From: Tillus elongatus
Taxonomy: Eukaryota; Arthropoda; Insecta; Coleoptera; Cleridae
Length of the DNA: 64,000 nt
Reading direction: 5' to 3'
NCBI GenBank assembly: GCA_964006375.1
Contig: OZ023263.1
Location: forward strand, 140,006,636-140,070,635
The notes below the pieces were generated by a model. That model was not told where the DNA came from, searched no databases, and saw only the letters and a list, made by a program, of their open reading frames with translations. Shown here piece after piece: positions 15,600 through 27,291 of the stretch (position 1 is the stretch's first letter; each line of letters opens with the position of its first letter). The position numbers and the translations under genes were made by a program.

Positions 15600-17590
15600 G
15601 CACAATGTGATGATTTGAGAAGGAGACGACGCAAGAGTATAACACTGATAAAACATCCAGAAATGACAAAAGACTAGCCAATTCTAAAATATTGTTAAAA
15701 AAGCCTAAAACATTATTAGGACTGGTATGGAGCAGAATAGTGCAAATGTCTGGAAGGTTAAGATAAACGGAAATAGGGAGTCAGATTTACTTTGAATTAG
15801 TAATTATTTTAAATACCATTTTGGAAAAATTGGTAATCTGCCAGATATCTCGCATCATAATATAGGTGTATATATTCCACACAACATAGCTTCTTTCTGG
15901 CACCAGTAGACGAGACTGAAGTGTGTAAGTTTGTTAAATTGTAAACAAACAAGAGATCTAGGGGTTCATATGGTTTGGCATGTACAATATTTGGGCTGAT
16001 CTCTAAATTAATCATGTCGCCTCTCACTTGTATAATGAACAATTCTTTTTTACAGGGAATATTTCCTGACCGATTAAAAATTGTAAAATGGGTACCGATA
16101 CACAAGACAGAGGAAATTATAGCTCTGGACAATTACTGACCTGTGTGCGTTCATTCGGTGTTTTCCAAAATTATAGAATGTCCACCATCATGGGTTTCGT
16201 AAGAATCGTGGAAAACATTGACAAAAAGCTGAATGTTGATGGATTATATTCTGATTTATCAAAGGATTTTGACTAAGTAAGATCATGAGCATCTTTGCAA
16301 ACACTGGGAAAATACGGTATACGCGGAATTGGGTTGGGATGGTTTGCTAGTTACCTCTCAAACAGAAAACAATATGTACAGCTGACTGGGTAGTGTGACG
16401 ATACTGTGAATATGCAGATAAAGTCAAAATTTAGTATTAATTTGAGAGGAGTACCACAGGGGGGTGTACTGTCCCCAATTATTTTTCTTTTATATACAAA
16501 TAGTCTGCAGCAATACCTTGTTGAGAATAAGAGGATTAATATATGTCAATTTGTCGATGACACTTCGCTCACTGTCGCAGAGTACTTCTCCAGAACTGGA
16601 CATCTTGTGTGCTAAGGCTGTGAGAGGAATGTCTGATTGGTGTAGGGAGAATATACTTATTTTGAATATGGACAAAACTGTTAACATATAATTCGAAAAT
16701 ATTCACGCCAGACAAAACAGTGCTTTCAGTCTGTGTATTAATGAAAATACAGCATCTAATACAACATTCTTAGGGGCTAACTTAGATAAATTTCTAACCT
16801 AGGAGCCTCACACTGATTATGTGGTGGTGATTAGCTAGTGCCTACTTTGTTTTGTCTAATTAAAGCTATACAGTACACTTCGGTTGTTTCACAGTCTGGT
16901 TAGCATCATCATAAGCTCCGAGACTGTTTATTATTCAAAAACGTATTGTAAGAGTATTAGGTGGTGCAAAGTATGTTGAAAGTTGTGCTTCGCTATTTGT
17001 TCGCTTTCAGATTTGTCTAATATGTGAGGAAACAATTTTCCAACTAAAAATACAGGTATTGTTGCTATAGGTCAACACAACTTCACTTTTCCAGAACGGA
17101 ACACAGTATATGGCAATAAGAGCATACAAGCACTTACCTGCGAACATAAGGAATATCACTATATTCCTTATGTGTAATTCAAAAGAGAGCTGAAGAAATA
17201 TTTTTAGACCACCCATTCTGTTGCATTTTAATGCATTTTAATACACGTTATATGCTTTTTAATACATACATATGATGTATGTATTTGTTCATTGGGATGT
17301 GCAGACGTTTTTGTGTATGTTGCGTAGGTTAATTTTTGTTTTATTTGCGCAATGTTTTGCATTTTGTGCCCTTTTATGAGCTTCTGTTACATTTTTTATT
17401 TATTTTAGTTATTGACTCCTTAACTATAAGTTGACAATCTATAGTTATTGAGTCCCTATTTATAGATTTACCGTCATTATATATTATGGTCCACATGACA
17501 AATTGGCTGCATATTACATATTGCATAAGTTTTGACGAGTTCCTTGCCCATTTGGGATTTTGTAAATAAACTTGTATTATTATTATTATG
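15600..17590 (+). mobile_element. Jockey-like LINE, 5' truncated and mutated
   Basis: Conceptual translation in shifting frames gives reverse-transcriptase blocks in order: PLTCIMNNSFLQGIFPDRLKIVKWVP (near 16015-16095), DLSKDFD (about 16255), LRGVPQGGVLSPIIFLLYTNSL (about 16440-16505), the catalytic FVDDTSLT (about 16550) and LILNMDKTVNI (about 16655). Stops and frameshifts separate them. The element ends in a polyadenylation-like AATAAA and an (ATT)n tail at 17565-17590. Jockey/CR1-type LINEs copy RNA at a nicked target; this copy is dead. Clade within Jockey/CR1 is unresolved. Confidence 0.8.
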
Positions 17591-18123
17591 CCCCGCATTT
17601 AATCCACTATCAAACCGCATGAGCTGTGGCTAAATTATCTGCTGTATATGGATGATCTTAAGCTGATGGCCTCCACAAAGAACCACCTTGAACAACTCCT
17701 CTATATCGTCGAAGGGTTTTCCAGAGAGATTGACATGCAGTTTGGGCTTGAAAAATGTCGTACCTTATGTGTAGTCAGAGGGAAGATACAACCAGGTGTA
17801 TATGAAATGCAGAGCGGCCAGCAAATTTCCTTGATGAGTGTGGAGGAGTGTTATAAATACCTGGGAATACAGCAAGTGACGAAAATGAACCACTCGGTAA
17901 TTAAGAACAATCTGAAAAATGAGTTTACGAAACGAGTAAATTAGGTGGTGCGATGACATCTTAACGGCAAGAACCTGACGAAAGCTCTTAATACATATGT
18001 ATGTAAATCGGACATCGAAAATCTACAATGGAAGGTGCGAACGCTCCTAACAACATCAAAAAGTATCACCCCGTAGTGCTACCGAACGAGTAACCCTACC
18101 TAGACACCAAAGTGGAAGTAGGT
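17591..18123 (+). mobile_element. R4/Dong-like LINE fragment, reverse-transcriptase part
   Basis: A 98-codon frame at 17648-17944 begins with the catalytic block LLYMDDLKLMASTKNHLEQL and continues with CRTLCVVRGKIQPGVYEMQSG and CYKYLGIQQ. After a stop, NLTKALNTY, a gap, then IENLQWKVRTLLT follow. The same protein is encoded on the minus strand at 22036-24412, so this is a short, internally deleted copy of that family. It keeps the intact YMDD, which the other copy has lost. It is bounded by TTA repeats on both sides (17574-17590 and 18124-18175). Confidence 0.85.
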
Positions 18124-18175
18124 CATTGTTATTATTATTATTATTATCATTATTGTTAATAATATTATTATTTTC
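18124..18175. repeat. (TTA)n microsatellite between two LINE fragments
   Basis: Imperfect ATT/TTA repeats. The plus-strand R4-like fragment ends on its left and the minus-strand family-B LINE has its 3' end on its right. Confidence 0.9.
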
Positions 18176-19745
18176 TCTTCTTTCTCGTCGTGGCGCACTC
18201 GGTCCCTCACGGAACAAGAGATTTGCATCAAGTTCATATTTGTCCACCCGGAGACTATAGCGGTAAACCTAACATTTTATTTTCGTGTGGTTACAGGGAT
18301 AGCCAGTCTGGTCTTACAGACCCATTTGTTGATATGAACACTGGGATGATCTGTATCTCTCTCAGCTTGTACAAATAGACCAACTCGACTGCGGGTGGTT
18401 GGTACTTTTTTCTCCCATATTTTCGAAACGAGGTTGCCGTCGAGTGACACTGCAATGTCCACAATGAAGGCCTTTCCGTTTCCCTGGTCAATAGGCAAGA
18501 TCTCAGGCCTGTGACTTTCAACTGCTCTGTCGGTGACTACCGGGAGGTCCCACAGCAGCCTGACCTGACACTTTTGAACTACACCGTCAGCCTTGCATTT
18601 ATAGTAGGGGCTTTCGACTCGATAACGCCGTAATGTTTTGCGAAGACCTGATGGACGACCTTGGCCCCGTTGTCATGGCGTTTCTTGTAATCTGACTGGG
18701 CCAAAGAATCACAAGCGCCCGCCACTTGTCGAATGGTTTCAGACTTTTTTTGACAGGTCACAGGACACAGGGCGCTGACATCCCGCTTCATGATTTGTCG
18801 CTGTTACGCGCGCGTGTTACTAACCCGATCTTGTATCGCGCATAGAAGTCCTTCTGTTTCAGCAAACAGGCCTGCAGTCCTTAACCATTCCGTTGATGCG
18901 CGGAGGTCAAAGTGAGGTATCGTTAGGTGTACGGCGAAGCGTCCATGCAGCTCCATCTCCCCCCAGGCGCGCTGGCACTCATCCACACTCGAAACAACAG
19001 TAAGGACGTGATCCTGATGAGGCTGCTTGAAATCGAAAGAGTCCAACCCTATCTTCTGTCTCTGCACACACTGCACCAGCGGTTGTCTATGCTCCCAGAA
19101 CTATATTTTGAGCTGCGTGCATTCTGTTTCACACATCACCTCCACCGAGAGGAATCCTCGACCCCTTTCTGCCAAACTCCTGAAGAGCAGTTGTTGACCA
19201 GTCGAGGATGCCACAAGTGTAGGTAGCAATAGGCAGCAACTGCCCAAGTTTTTATTGCTCTGATTTTATTTCTGCCGGACAGGTAAGTTTTGCACACCTT
19301 CATCACCCTAGCCAATAGTTTGTCCTCCACAGCCTACCTCATCTCTGTTGTCTTCACGGAGAGGAGCTGTTGAATGTCCAACTACTTGTAGGCGCCATCA
19401 GAGGCGAGAGCCTTAATTAATTCGCCTGACATTCACCTCGCAACCCACCCGAGCCAGCTGTCAGCCCCGTCGTGACTCACAGGAACCTACCAGATTAATG
19501 ACCAATATTTCTTGATGGATTCTGTGTTTGGTGACTGTTGTGTTGTATCGTGTGGGTCGCCTTATTCTACTTTTCGGTACATGGCTCGCTGATTGAATGC
19601 GAATAAGTATTCCTGTTTTCGGTGTTCGGCTGCTTCACGGTATCGTCTTATACGAGCCCCGAGAGCCGCAATGCAGCCCCTGAGGTACTCCTCCTGCTCT
19701 CGCAGCCGTGGCCGTGAATCTTTAATTAAGGTGGCGCTAAACTGT
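18176..19745 (-). mobile_element. R4-like LINE (second family) with restriction-like endonuclease, core deleted
   Basis: Read on the minus strand. The 5' portion (19740-19560) encodes LRGCIAALGARIRRYREAAE, an arginine-rich block matching the equivalent region of the other R4-like family. The reverse-transcriptase catalytic region is missing. The thumb-like region follows (KVCKTYLSGRNKIRAIKTWAV, about 19300). Then come a decayed CCHC knuckle (CPVTCQ...ETIRQVAGAC, about 18770-18705, His replaced by Gln) and a restriction-like endonuclease remnant (near 18490-18440, IVDIAV). Frames shift several times. TTA repeats flank both ends, which fits R4/Dong-type target preference. Confidence 0.75.
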
Positions 19746-19820
19746 CGGATAATTTATTATTATTGTATTAAGTAATTAAGTTATTATTATTATTATTATT
19801 GTTATTAGTATTATCTTGTC
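19746..19820. repeat. (TTA)n microsatellite
   Basis: Two runs of TTA/ATT repeats interrupted by 'TAAGTAATTAAG'. It adjoins the 5' break of the family-B R4-like LINE. Confidence 0.9.
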
Positions 19821-21845
19821 AGTAGAGAAAGCTACAATCAGTATCGTAGCTCTTTGAAAAGAGAAGTAGTCAAGGCCAAGAGACTGTCCCATGAAAGATG
19901 GATTGAGAACTCTGAGAATAAAATAAAAACAATATGGCAACTAGTAAATGATAGTACTGGGCGAAAAACTCCTCAAAATAGAACATTATTCAATATATAC
20001 ATAATGGCGAAGGAGAGAAGCAATGCTTAAATCAAGTCAATATACATTACATTGGAACAGACTCAAATTGTCCCAGGACAAGCTCTGGACAAAATGTTGC
20101 CGTGAACCAAAAAAAAATATTTCATGACAGACATGAAGTTGTGGGAGCTTTGTTGGATCTTAGTAAAGCTTTTGATTCAGTTGATCACAACATATTGCTT
20201 GAGAAGCATGAAAAATATGGTATGAGAAGTGTAACCTTATCATTGATAGCGTCCTACCTAAAAGGAAGAAGGCAGCGTATCTCATGCCCTAGCAGCCGGA
20301 GTGGGAAGTCAGTCAGGTCAGATTATGAAACAGTAATAAGAGTAGTTTCACAGGGCACCATAATAGGGCCCACAATTTTTATATATTAATAACCTGCTAC
20401 AGTCATTAATAAGCAAGGTGTGATTATATGCCGATGATACGTGTGTAATATTTCGGGATGTAAAGTATACGGTGAAATTTGTGATTTAGAGTCCTGGTTC
20501 TCGATCAATAATTTGAAATTAAACATGGATAAAACCAACATGATTATATTTAGTTCGGTGGCCACATCTCCTAATACAGTGGGAATAAAGCTCAACAATA
20601 CTGTAGTAAGTACCAAGTACACCTTAAAATTTTTAGGTTTGCATTTGGATCCGAGACTGGATCGGAAAGAGCATGCTTGTCAAGTAGTGAACAAAATTTC
20701 TAAACTAACCTACATTCTGGGCTCGATAGCTTACTTGGTGTCCAGGGAAGCAGCTCTAACAGCTTACTATGGGCTAGTAGAGTTTTGCATCCGATATGGT
20801 ATGATTATATGGGGTGGTTCTACGGAGGTAGGCAGTGTCTTCCGAGGACAAAAAATTTATAAGGAGAATTGTCGATTTGCAACCAACTGAAAGCTGCAGA
20901 AGCTACTTTGTATCGGGAAATATTCTCACCTACCACTCGCTGTATATCATTGAATGTGTCAATTTTGTGAAGGAAAATGGTGATCTCTTTGTTCACTATG
21001 AAAGACAGCACACTTATCATTGCGCAAGAGAGATGACCTGGTACAACCCCACACACGCCTGACTAGGTTGCAGAGAAATCCAAGATATAATATTATAAAA
21101 ATATTTAATCAGCTGCCCGTTAAAGTAAATGCCAAAGCTGAAAGCAAAGTTACACAAATACATATTGCAAAAAGCCATCTACGATATGAACGAGTATTTC
21201 AATGCTACTGATCTGCAGCATGTTTTAGCTTAGACTCCTTCTAAACAAGGTCTTCTTTTAATACCTAATATTTTAGATTTTTCTGTTTGTGTTTGGCGAG
21301 GTTTTTATCTTTTTAGTTATTATTTGTATTTATACGTGCAATTTTAATATGATTAAGGTTTTGTATTTTATATTTTGTACTTTTTGTATACTTAATTATG
21401 TTTTTATTTATCCATAGTTATTATTTTTACATGCAATTTTAATGTTTAATGTTTTGTGTTTTTAATTTTACAATTTTATATACTCATTTATATTTTATCT
21501 ATACATACAATTTTAATATGTTTAAAGTTTTGTATTTGATATTTTACACTTTTTGTATCATTATTTACATTTTATTTACGTGTTTAATGTTTTAAATTCA
21601 TACATGCACTTTTACATGCGAAGTGGTCTTTATTTATACGGTTATTTGTTTGTTTGCATTACTCTTAGTAAGCATTGGTTCAGACATATTTTATTTGTGC
21701 ACTCAGTTTTAATATTTCGTTCATAAATACAGTTTTGTTCTTTCCCTTTTCCATATATAGGTGTATATATGTGTGAAAACTGGCTCGACGCCAAACTGGG
21801 CATTTGTGTCATATTTGAGTCAATAAAGCTTATTATTACTATTAT
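19821..21845 (+). mobile_element. Second Jockey-like LINE, internally deleted
   Basis: Starts mid-ORF2 with REVVKAKRLSHERWIENSEN (about 19860-19920). A deletion near 20000-20110 removes the front of the polymerase domain. Then ALLDLSKAFDSVDHNILL (about 20150-20205), ISCPSSRSGKS, VSQGTIIGP, the catalytic YADDTCVIF (20427-20453, frame shifted), and LNMDKTNMIIFSS (about 20520-20560) follow. The C-terminal stretch to about 21210 is in several frames. The end carries AATAAAG and a (TTATTA) tail at 21820-21845. It belongs to the same broad LINE group as 15600-17590 but differs in sequence. Confidence 0.8.
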
Positions 21846-22035
21846 CGATTTTAGCCTCAAGGGCTTTAACACTCCCTCAAAGGGGAACATTCACTAATCC
21901 CAGGTATCTAGATAACAAAGGGACTGAGCTCAGATGGAGCTCTTTCCTAGTTATCGGGCCCTGAACGACAAAGCGACGCACCCCCATTTCCCAGGAACCT
22001 CCGCACGGCGTGGGCAGTTGCAAGTATTACCGCCT

Positions 22036-22299
22036 TCAGCTACCTTCTTCTACCACACCAGTTGACGACATGACTATTGGAATCACTCGGACGCTATCTG
22101 CCCTCCACTGTCTCTTTACTTGTATCTGGAGGTGTCTGTTCTTAATGATTTTCTCATTGCACTTTATCTCTAGATTATTAGTATTTGGGATAGCCACATC
22201 AATCAGCGTCACTTGGTTGCAGGACTTATCGACTATTATTATATCTGGCCTGTTGTGGGCAACTCGTTGATCCGGGAGCACGGTCCGTTCCCAGTACAA
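22036..22299 (-). pseudogene. Restriction-like endonuclease domain of R4-like LINE
   Basis: The frame holds VAHNRPDIIIVDKSCNQVTLIDVAIP (positions about 22265-22190), matching the 'RPD...D-x-IDVAIP' core of the endonuclease of R2/R4-type LINEs, which nicks the target DNA. Just upstream (about 22480-22420, partly in another frame) CRFGCQS followed by ETIQHVTGGC gives the CCHC knuckle that precedes this domain. The frame continues to an ordinary stop near the 3' end of the element. Confidence 0.8.
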
Positions 22300-22953
22300 C
22301 CTATATCCTTAGTAGGACACCTTACTAAGATTTAAAAGTCCCAGTTTCAGAGCCAGTTCTTGATGAAGTATTGTAGCAACTGCGTCGTGCCTCTTTTTAT
22401 ACTCTGTTGCAGCAAACGCTTGACATCCTCCGGTGACGTGCTGAATAGTCTCTATGATTGACACCCAAATCTACATTTGTCATCTTGGCCCGAATTATCT
22501 CCAACTATATACTTCCGGTAGTTTCTTGTTGGGATGACCTGATCTTGTATGGCCAGCAAAAACCCCCCTGTATCTGGAAACATCAACATTATGTCCGGAC
22601 ACCAACCAGTAGTTCGACGCCAGTTTTCCGACATGTGCCTGAGAGGTCTCATTCAGATGTCGCCCATGGAGAGGCTTCTGCATCCAAGATTGCCACTTGT
22701 CCTGATCAGTCCGATGGTGACTTTGTATTTCTTTTTTTAAATTGTAGCTGTGTTGAATCACCTGCCTCGCATATGGCACGGTGTAGTTCAGAAGTAAGCG
22801 CCTGCGCGGGTGGAAATATGTACGCAGGTTCACTATCTGCTGGTCCAACTGTTTACTAATATCTAACACTCCTCTTCCACCTTGGTGTCTAGGTAGGGTT
22901 ACGCGCTCGATAGCACTACGGGACTGATGCATTTGGGATTTTGTTAAGAGTGT

Positions 22954-23763
22954 TCACACCTTCCGTTGTAGATTTTCAATATCCGTTTTACTCCAGTTCA
23001 CAATTACAAATAAATAGCTAAACGCAGAATATGCATATGTATTCAGAGATTTAGTCAGGTTCTTGCTGTTAAGATGTGATCGCACCACCTGCTTTACTTG
23101 TTTCGCAAATTCATTTGTCAGGTCGCTCTTCATTACCGAGTGGTTTATTTTCCTCGCTTGCTGTATTTCCAGGTATTTATAACAGTCTTTTACATCCATC
23201 GAGCAAATTTGTTGGAACTTTTGCATTTCATATACACCTGGTTGTATTTTCCCTCTGATTACACACAAGGTGCGACATTTGTCAAGCCCAAACTGCATGT
23301 CAATATCTCTGGAAAACTCTTCCACGATTTTAAGGAGTTGTTCCAGGTGGTTCTTTGTGGAGGCCATCAGCTTATGACCATCCATATACAGCAGATGCTT
23401 TATCCTTATTTGCTCCCTTCCATTGCTTTTTATACTAAAGCCATACCTGGTGGCGTTCAGGCGGTTTGATAGTGAGTTCAATGCGAGGCAGAACCAAAAT
23501 GGGCTTAGCGAGTCACGTTGAAATATGCCTCTTCTAATTAGTATCGTGCTGGTTACGATGTTATCACCCGTGTGTACCCGTAACTGGATCTTTGTTCTCC
23601 AGGTAGACATTGTGTGTTCAAGAAACCTCAAGATGTAAGTATCGATCTTATAGATCTTCAGCACACTTATGAGCCATTCGCGCGGAACTGAATTAAATGC
23701 CTTTTTGTAATACACGTAGGCAGCAAAGATATTTCTTTGTCCATTGTAAGCTTGAATGCACAC
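22954..23763 (-). pseudogene. Reverse transcriptase of R4-like LINE, catalytic motif altered
   Basis: A 269-codon frame. AAYVYYKKAFNSVPREWL (about residues 14-31) is the first catalytic block, RRGIFQRDSLSPFWFCLALNSLSN (about residues 77-100) the second, and LLYMDGHKLMASTKNHLEQL (about residues 124-143) the third. The third should read YMDD; here the second aspartate is Gly, and the sister copy at 17648 keeps YMDD. GIFQRD also departs from the usual GIFQGD. The TTG-type start is not meaningful, because this is the middle of a longer ORF. Inactive as polymerase. Confidence 0.85.
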
Positions 23764-24212
23764 GAATCAATTAATATCTGTTCTTTGCATCACATAGTTT
23801 GACACACACTTTTTGCTGGTTCGCAATTATGTTGTTTCGTTCGCAGTGCGCATATATGCGTTTCTCAAGACAGAATGTTATCAACTTATATAGGGTCGGA
23901 AGACAAGTTATTGGTCGGTGTCTGCCGAGAACAGATACGTGTTTCCTTGTGTGAAAAACAATGACATCTTCTTTGGGTCAAGTATTACATCATTTATTAA
24001 TACCGCTAATAGATGATGTGTAAACCCAAATTTCTTCAGCCAAAAGTTTTGGACGCCATCAGACCCGGGTGCCTTCCAATTATGAAGCTCTTTAATAACC
24101 TCGGAGACTTAATCTGTGGTAAACGGGTCATGATGCATTTGTTCATAACGCTGACATGCTCGGTGTTCTTCGTTGACCCAGCTGGCGCCAATGTTGAAGG
24201 AGGCTGTTGTGG

Positions 24213-24413
24213 CTAGTTGACTTTGCGAGAACTCTTCAATTTTTCTTTATCTGGAAAACTATCGGTGGCTGCATTCCTAGCTGAATTAATATGATGGTAG
24301 AAAGTCTTTTCAGAGTGTTGAAACAGTGTTTTGTCGCAGTTCCTATTGTTGCTGGCTTTATATCTCCTCAACCGTTCTGAATATACAGATAGCTTCTGTT
24401 TTAAGGTGTCCAA
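24213..24413 (-). pseudogene. N-terminal linker of R4-like LINE ORF
   Basis: Encodes TLKQKLSVYSERLRRYKASNN and SEKTFYHHI, a conserved basic segment just before the polymerase domain in R2/R4-type proteins. It is cut at the right by (TTA)n, where the element is 5' truncated. Confidence 0.7.
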
Positions 24414-24434
24414 TTATTATGATTATAATTATTA

Positions 24435-24473
<39 letters not shown>

Positions 24474-24490
24474 GTAGTAATAGTATTAGT
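24413..24490. repeat. (TTA)n microsatellite at the 5' break of the R4-like LINE
   Basis: About 20 imperfect TTA/ATT units directly next to the truncated 5' end of the LINE at 21846-24412. Confidence 0.93.
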
Positions 24491-24496
24491 ATTTGA

Positions 24497-24670
24497 TATA
24501 AGCGTTACACTTTGTCAGTATCTCAGCTAGCACTTGAGGTTACAGAGCGAAATTTTACTGCTAGGTTGGATGCACAAGCAGGTGGCATTAAAAAAATATT
24601 TAGTGACATAAAATATATCAAGGCTGCACTGGATACCCTGGATGTACCAAAATTTAGATCTCTGTGTTAA
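24497..24670 (+). other. Short open frame, candidate terminal exon or repeat remnant
   Basis: A 57-codon frame with protein-like, amphipathic content (SQLALEVTERNFTARLDAQA followed by GGIKKIFSDIKYIKAALDTL) ends at TAA. An acceptor-like 'CACTTTGTCAG' ends at 24518, so the coding part could be the last exon of a gene whose earlier exons are not here. I do not recognise the family. Chance or an unknown transposon gag is equally possible. Confidence 0.25.
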
Positions 24671-24939
24671 AAGACAAAAAAGTTAGAGGTAAATTAATTT
24701 TTAAATAATTAAATCTGATTGAAGAAAATTAAAACGTCAAAATTAAGAATTATGGTAGGAGTACGAATATGAGTGAAAAATACGACAAGAAATGACTAAC
24801 AAGCTTCTAGATATGTGTCTAAGCTTTCGTTAAAATATGAGCAAAAAATTCATTGTAAATCAAAATATTATCTAAATAGTAACGTTAGATGCTTAACATG
24901 TATTATGATATATACCTGCTAGCTGCTTGTACACATACG

Positions 24940-25010
24940 TGTGGCGTAGCTCAGTTAGGTAAGCCATGTACATCGGATAGTCGAATCCGACATGACGAGT
25001 ACTAATCCTA
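24940..25010 (+). other. tRNA-like sequence, possible SINE head
   Basis: 'GTGGCGTAGCTCAGTTAGGT' resembles a tRNA D-arm/A box. 'AGTCGAATCC' inside a CGGAT/ATCCG stem resembles a T-arm/B box. The spacing between them is too short for a tRNA, so this is at most a tRNA-derived SINE fragment. Confidence 0.35.
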
Positions 25011-26259
25011 GTTAGTGACTTTACTTTTTATCATTTTTTTAAAATCTCATTTCACTTTATTGTTATCTAATCAGGTTGTTATTCCGATGATTTTTAGAGG
25101 GTTTTTGTATAAAAAATAATCTGATAAAGAGGAGATGAAAGTTTTAAGACTTAATTCAACTTGAATAGCATATTTGGTTGTTTGTTCTTGCCCTAACTCA
25201 GTGAAACCGTTCCATATTTATTACACTGCTTATAATCATACTCATAAGACAATCCAATAAATAATATGAGCAAATGTTTATAAATATTACTTTAATTATT
25301 ATAGCTACAACTACAACAGTTTAGTGGTTATTTCAAAATAATAGGTAATAGCTGTTAACGTTGAATATCAAGACGGAACTGACTATATACCCAATAGTTT
25401 TAATGAACATTAAGTAATACTTCCATAATCTTCTGGAAGTTATGCGCTTCTAAGTATAGACGAGGAATATCGACCAGTAAAATGAACAGTTTTACATACA
25501 CATAAACTTCCATTATATTACTAGACAATTTTGCTGATTTCAATACAAAGTAAAAAATATTTACTTAAATCAAAAGGTATTTATTTTCTAGATTACGTCC
25601 ATGTTATTATCAACCAACGTGCTTTTTACAGCTATAAATAATGGTATTTAGGTAAATAAGTATAAAATATATTTTCCTAACTAAAAAGTGTAAGGTTATG
25701 TACTCACCTGTAAATCATTTACTGACTGGAAATCACAACAAAACTTATTAATAAAAACAACAAACACTTTATTTGGAGAAAGATCCCAATCCTCGAACTC
25801 TAGTTGTAGGTTGTTGTTAATTTTTTATTTAGCAGTCGATGTAAAATAGCAAGTGAAATTTTAAATTTTGTAACCTCAACTTTTGTCCAAATTACTTCAA
25901 ACCAAACAATTACAAACAGATTTTCGTCATTGTAGCCAACAATTCAAGCATCCAACGCCCCAAGGTAAGTTATTAAATGATACCGCGTTTATTGTTCGGG
26001 AGAGCATTAGTGAATAATAATATGATAATAGATTCTTCTCACGAAATAACATACATAAACAACAATACTCTCTGTATTGAAATAAAAATAATTTTATTGT
26101 AATGTTTTAATCGCAATGAGAATTTAGATGGAAATTTACTGTTGGTGCTAGTTTTAACGCTCTTCAATAATTCCTATGCTCTAACTTTCTTCCCTTATCT
26201 TTTACAGACGTAAATAACGGTTTCTATAATGTATCAATCTTGTTTTCTGCTGGTGTGAA
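25011..26259. other. No gene or recognised repeat
   Basis: AT-rich DNA without long open frames or repeats that I can relate to the rest of the window. Confidence 0.5.
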
Positions 26260-26605
26260 CATACTAACGGAACATCGACTGGATGTCCAGTGGACATCTA
26301 ATATATGTCTTCTGTATATCTATGGGATATCCAATGAACATCCATTGGATGTCTGATGGATATATACATACTTAAATAAAGTATATATATATATCTAGAA
26401 ATTCGAATGCATTCTTGATTAGATTTTAATAAATAAGAAATGCTTATATGTTCACATTATTCAAGTTTTATTAACATTTTTCTGCTCTAACGATATCCAT
26501 TGGATGTTCATATGATATCCACCATGGTCATGGGCGTAAAGTGGATATTATGTATATCCAATAGATATCCATTGGATCTCCTGTGCTGTGTGGGTATTTA
26601 GATCA
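26260..26605. repeat. Quasi-palindromic GGATATCC/GGATGTCC array
   Basis: Many copies of short self-complementary words such as 'GGATATCCAATG', 'ATCCATTGGATGT' and 'ATATCCATTGGAT' lie at about 26278-26360 and 26490-26580, in an array able to fold back. The right end reads 'GGATCTCCTGTGCTGTGTGG', similar to the termini of small DNA transposons. Probably a MITE or foldback element of about 340 bp. Confidence 0.5.
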
Positions 26606-26914
26606 GATTTTTAATATATTTGAATTTATTGAATTTATTTCTATTAGCTAATTTTCTTATACAAAATGTTCTTTTAATAGCGAATTTTTTTATAAATTAA
26701 TTTAATAAATTTTCTTTGAAGAAACATTTGTTGCGATTTTTTGTATGAACAATTATTCAATTGATGAAACATTTTTTTAACGAAATTCGTCTAAAATATG
26801 GTTTTAATGTATTTTCGTACAAACAAATTATTTTATTTTCAATTTTAATTACAGATTAGGTATATAATTTGAATTTTATGTATTCTTTTAGCAGAATTTT
26901 GTGTAAAAAATATT

Positions 26915-27012
26915 TAGCCAAATTTGATGCCTGCTTTCATTAAAAAAGACATATTTGCCATTAAAACATTTTTATGAAAATTCACTACCACAACGCACTT
27001 GCTGCGTCCAGA
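26915..27012 (-). mobile_element. End fragment of the 12626-type MITE, reversed
   Basis: The reverse complement starts CTGGACGCAGCAAGTGCGTT and then matches the left part of 12626-12937, including the block with 'GAAAGCAGGCATCAAATTTG'. Confidence 0.8.
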
Positions 27013-27180
27013 CTTTTATTATTTGTAGTGGTTAGTGGTATTTATGAGCACTACACGAAATATAAATGCATCAAGGTTGTATCCATCCCAAAATTTATTA
27101 TCTTTCCCTATTTTTTAACATGTTAATACCTAATTGACTACTTTGCAAATGTTACTTTTTATATAATCTTTCTTTTCTTC

Positions 27181-27224
27181 ATTTTAGCGATTTTTTTTTT
27201 TATTTGCTAATGAGGAGATCTGTG

Positions 27225-27227
<3 letters not shown>
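27181..27227 (-). repeat. Right-module fragment of the composite repeat, reversed
   Basis: The reverse complement contains 'GATCTCCTCATTAGC', matching the right module seen at 13908-14060, and again touches (TA)n. Confidence 0.55.

Positions 27228-27287
<60 letters not shown>
27228..27287. repeat. (TA)n microsatellite, left of solo LTR
   Basis: About 30 TA units. It and 27650-27716 appear to be one tract split by the solo LTR. Confidence 0.97.

Positions 27288-27291
<4 letters not shown>

Larger units (their letters stand above)
21846..24412 (-). mobile_element. R4/Dong-like LINE, near full 3' two-thirds, mutated
   Basis: On the minus strand, from right to left, lie an N-terminal linker (24413-24213), reverse transcriptase (23763-22954), a thumb region (22932-22495), a CCHC knuckle (about 22480) and a restriction-like endonuclease (22299-22036). 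This order (RT-CCHC-RLE, one ORF) is typical of R2/R4-group LINEs. Frames are broken between the pieces. The left edge abuts TTATTACTATTATCG and the right edge a long (TTA)n, consistent with insertion into TAA/TTA repeats as known for Dong of Bombyx mori. Confidence 0.85.

Noticed and set aside
24960..25010. Functional tRNA gene
   Set aside because: D-arm and T-arm features are too close together and no acceptor or anticodon stem can be drawn.
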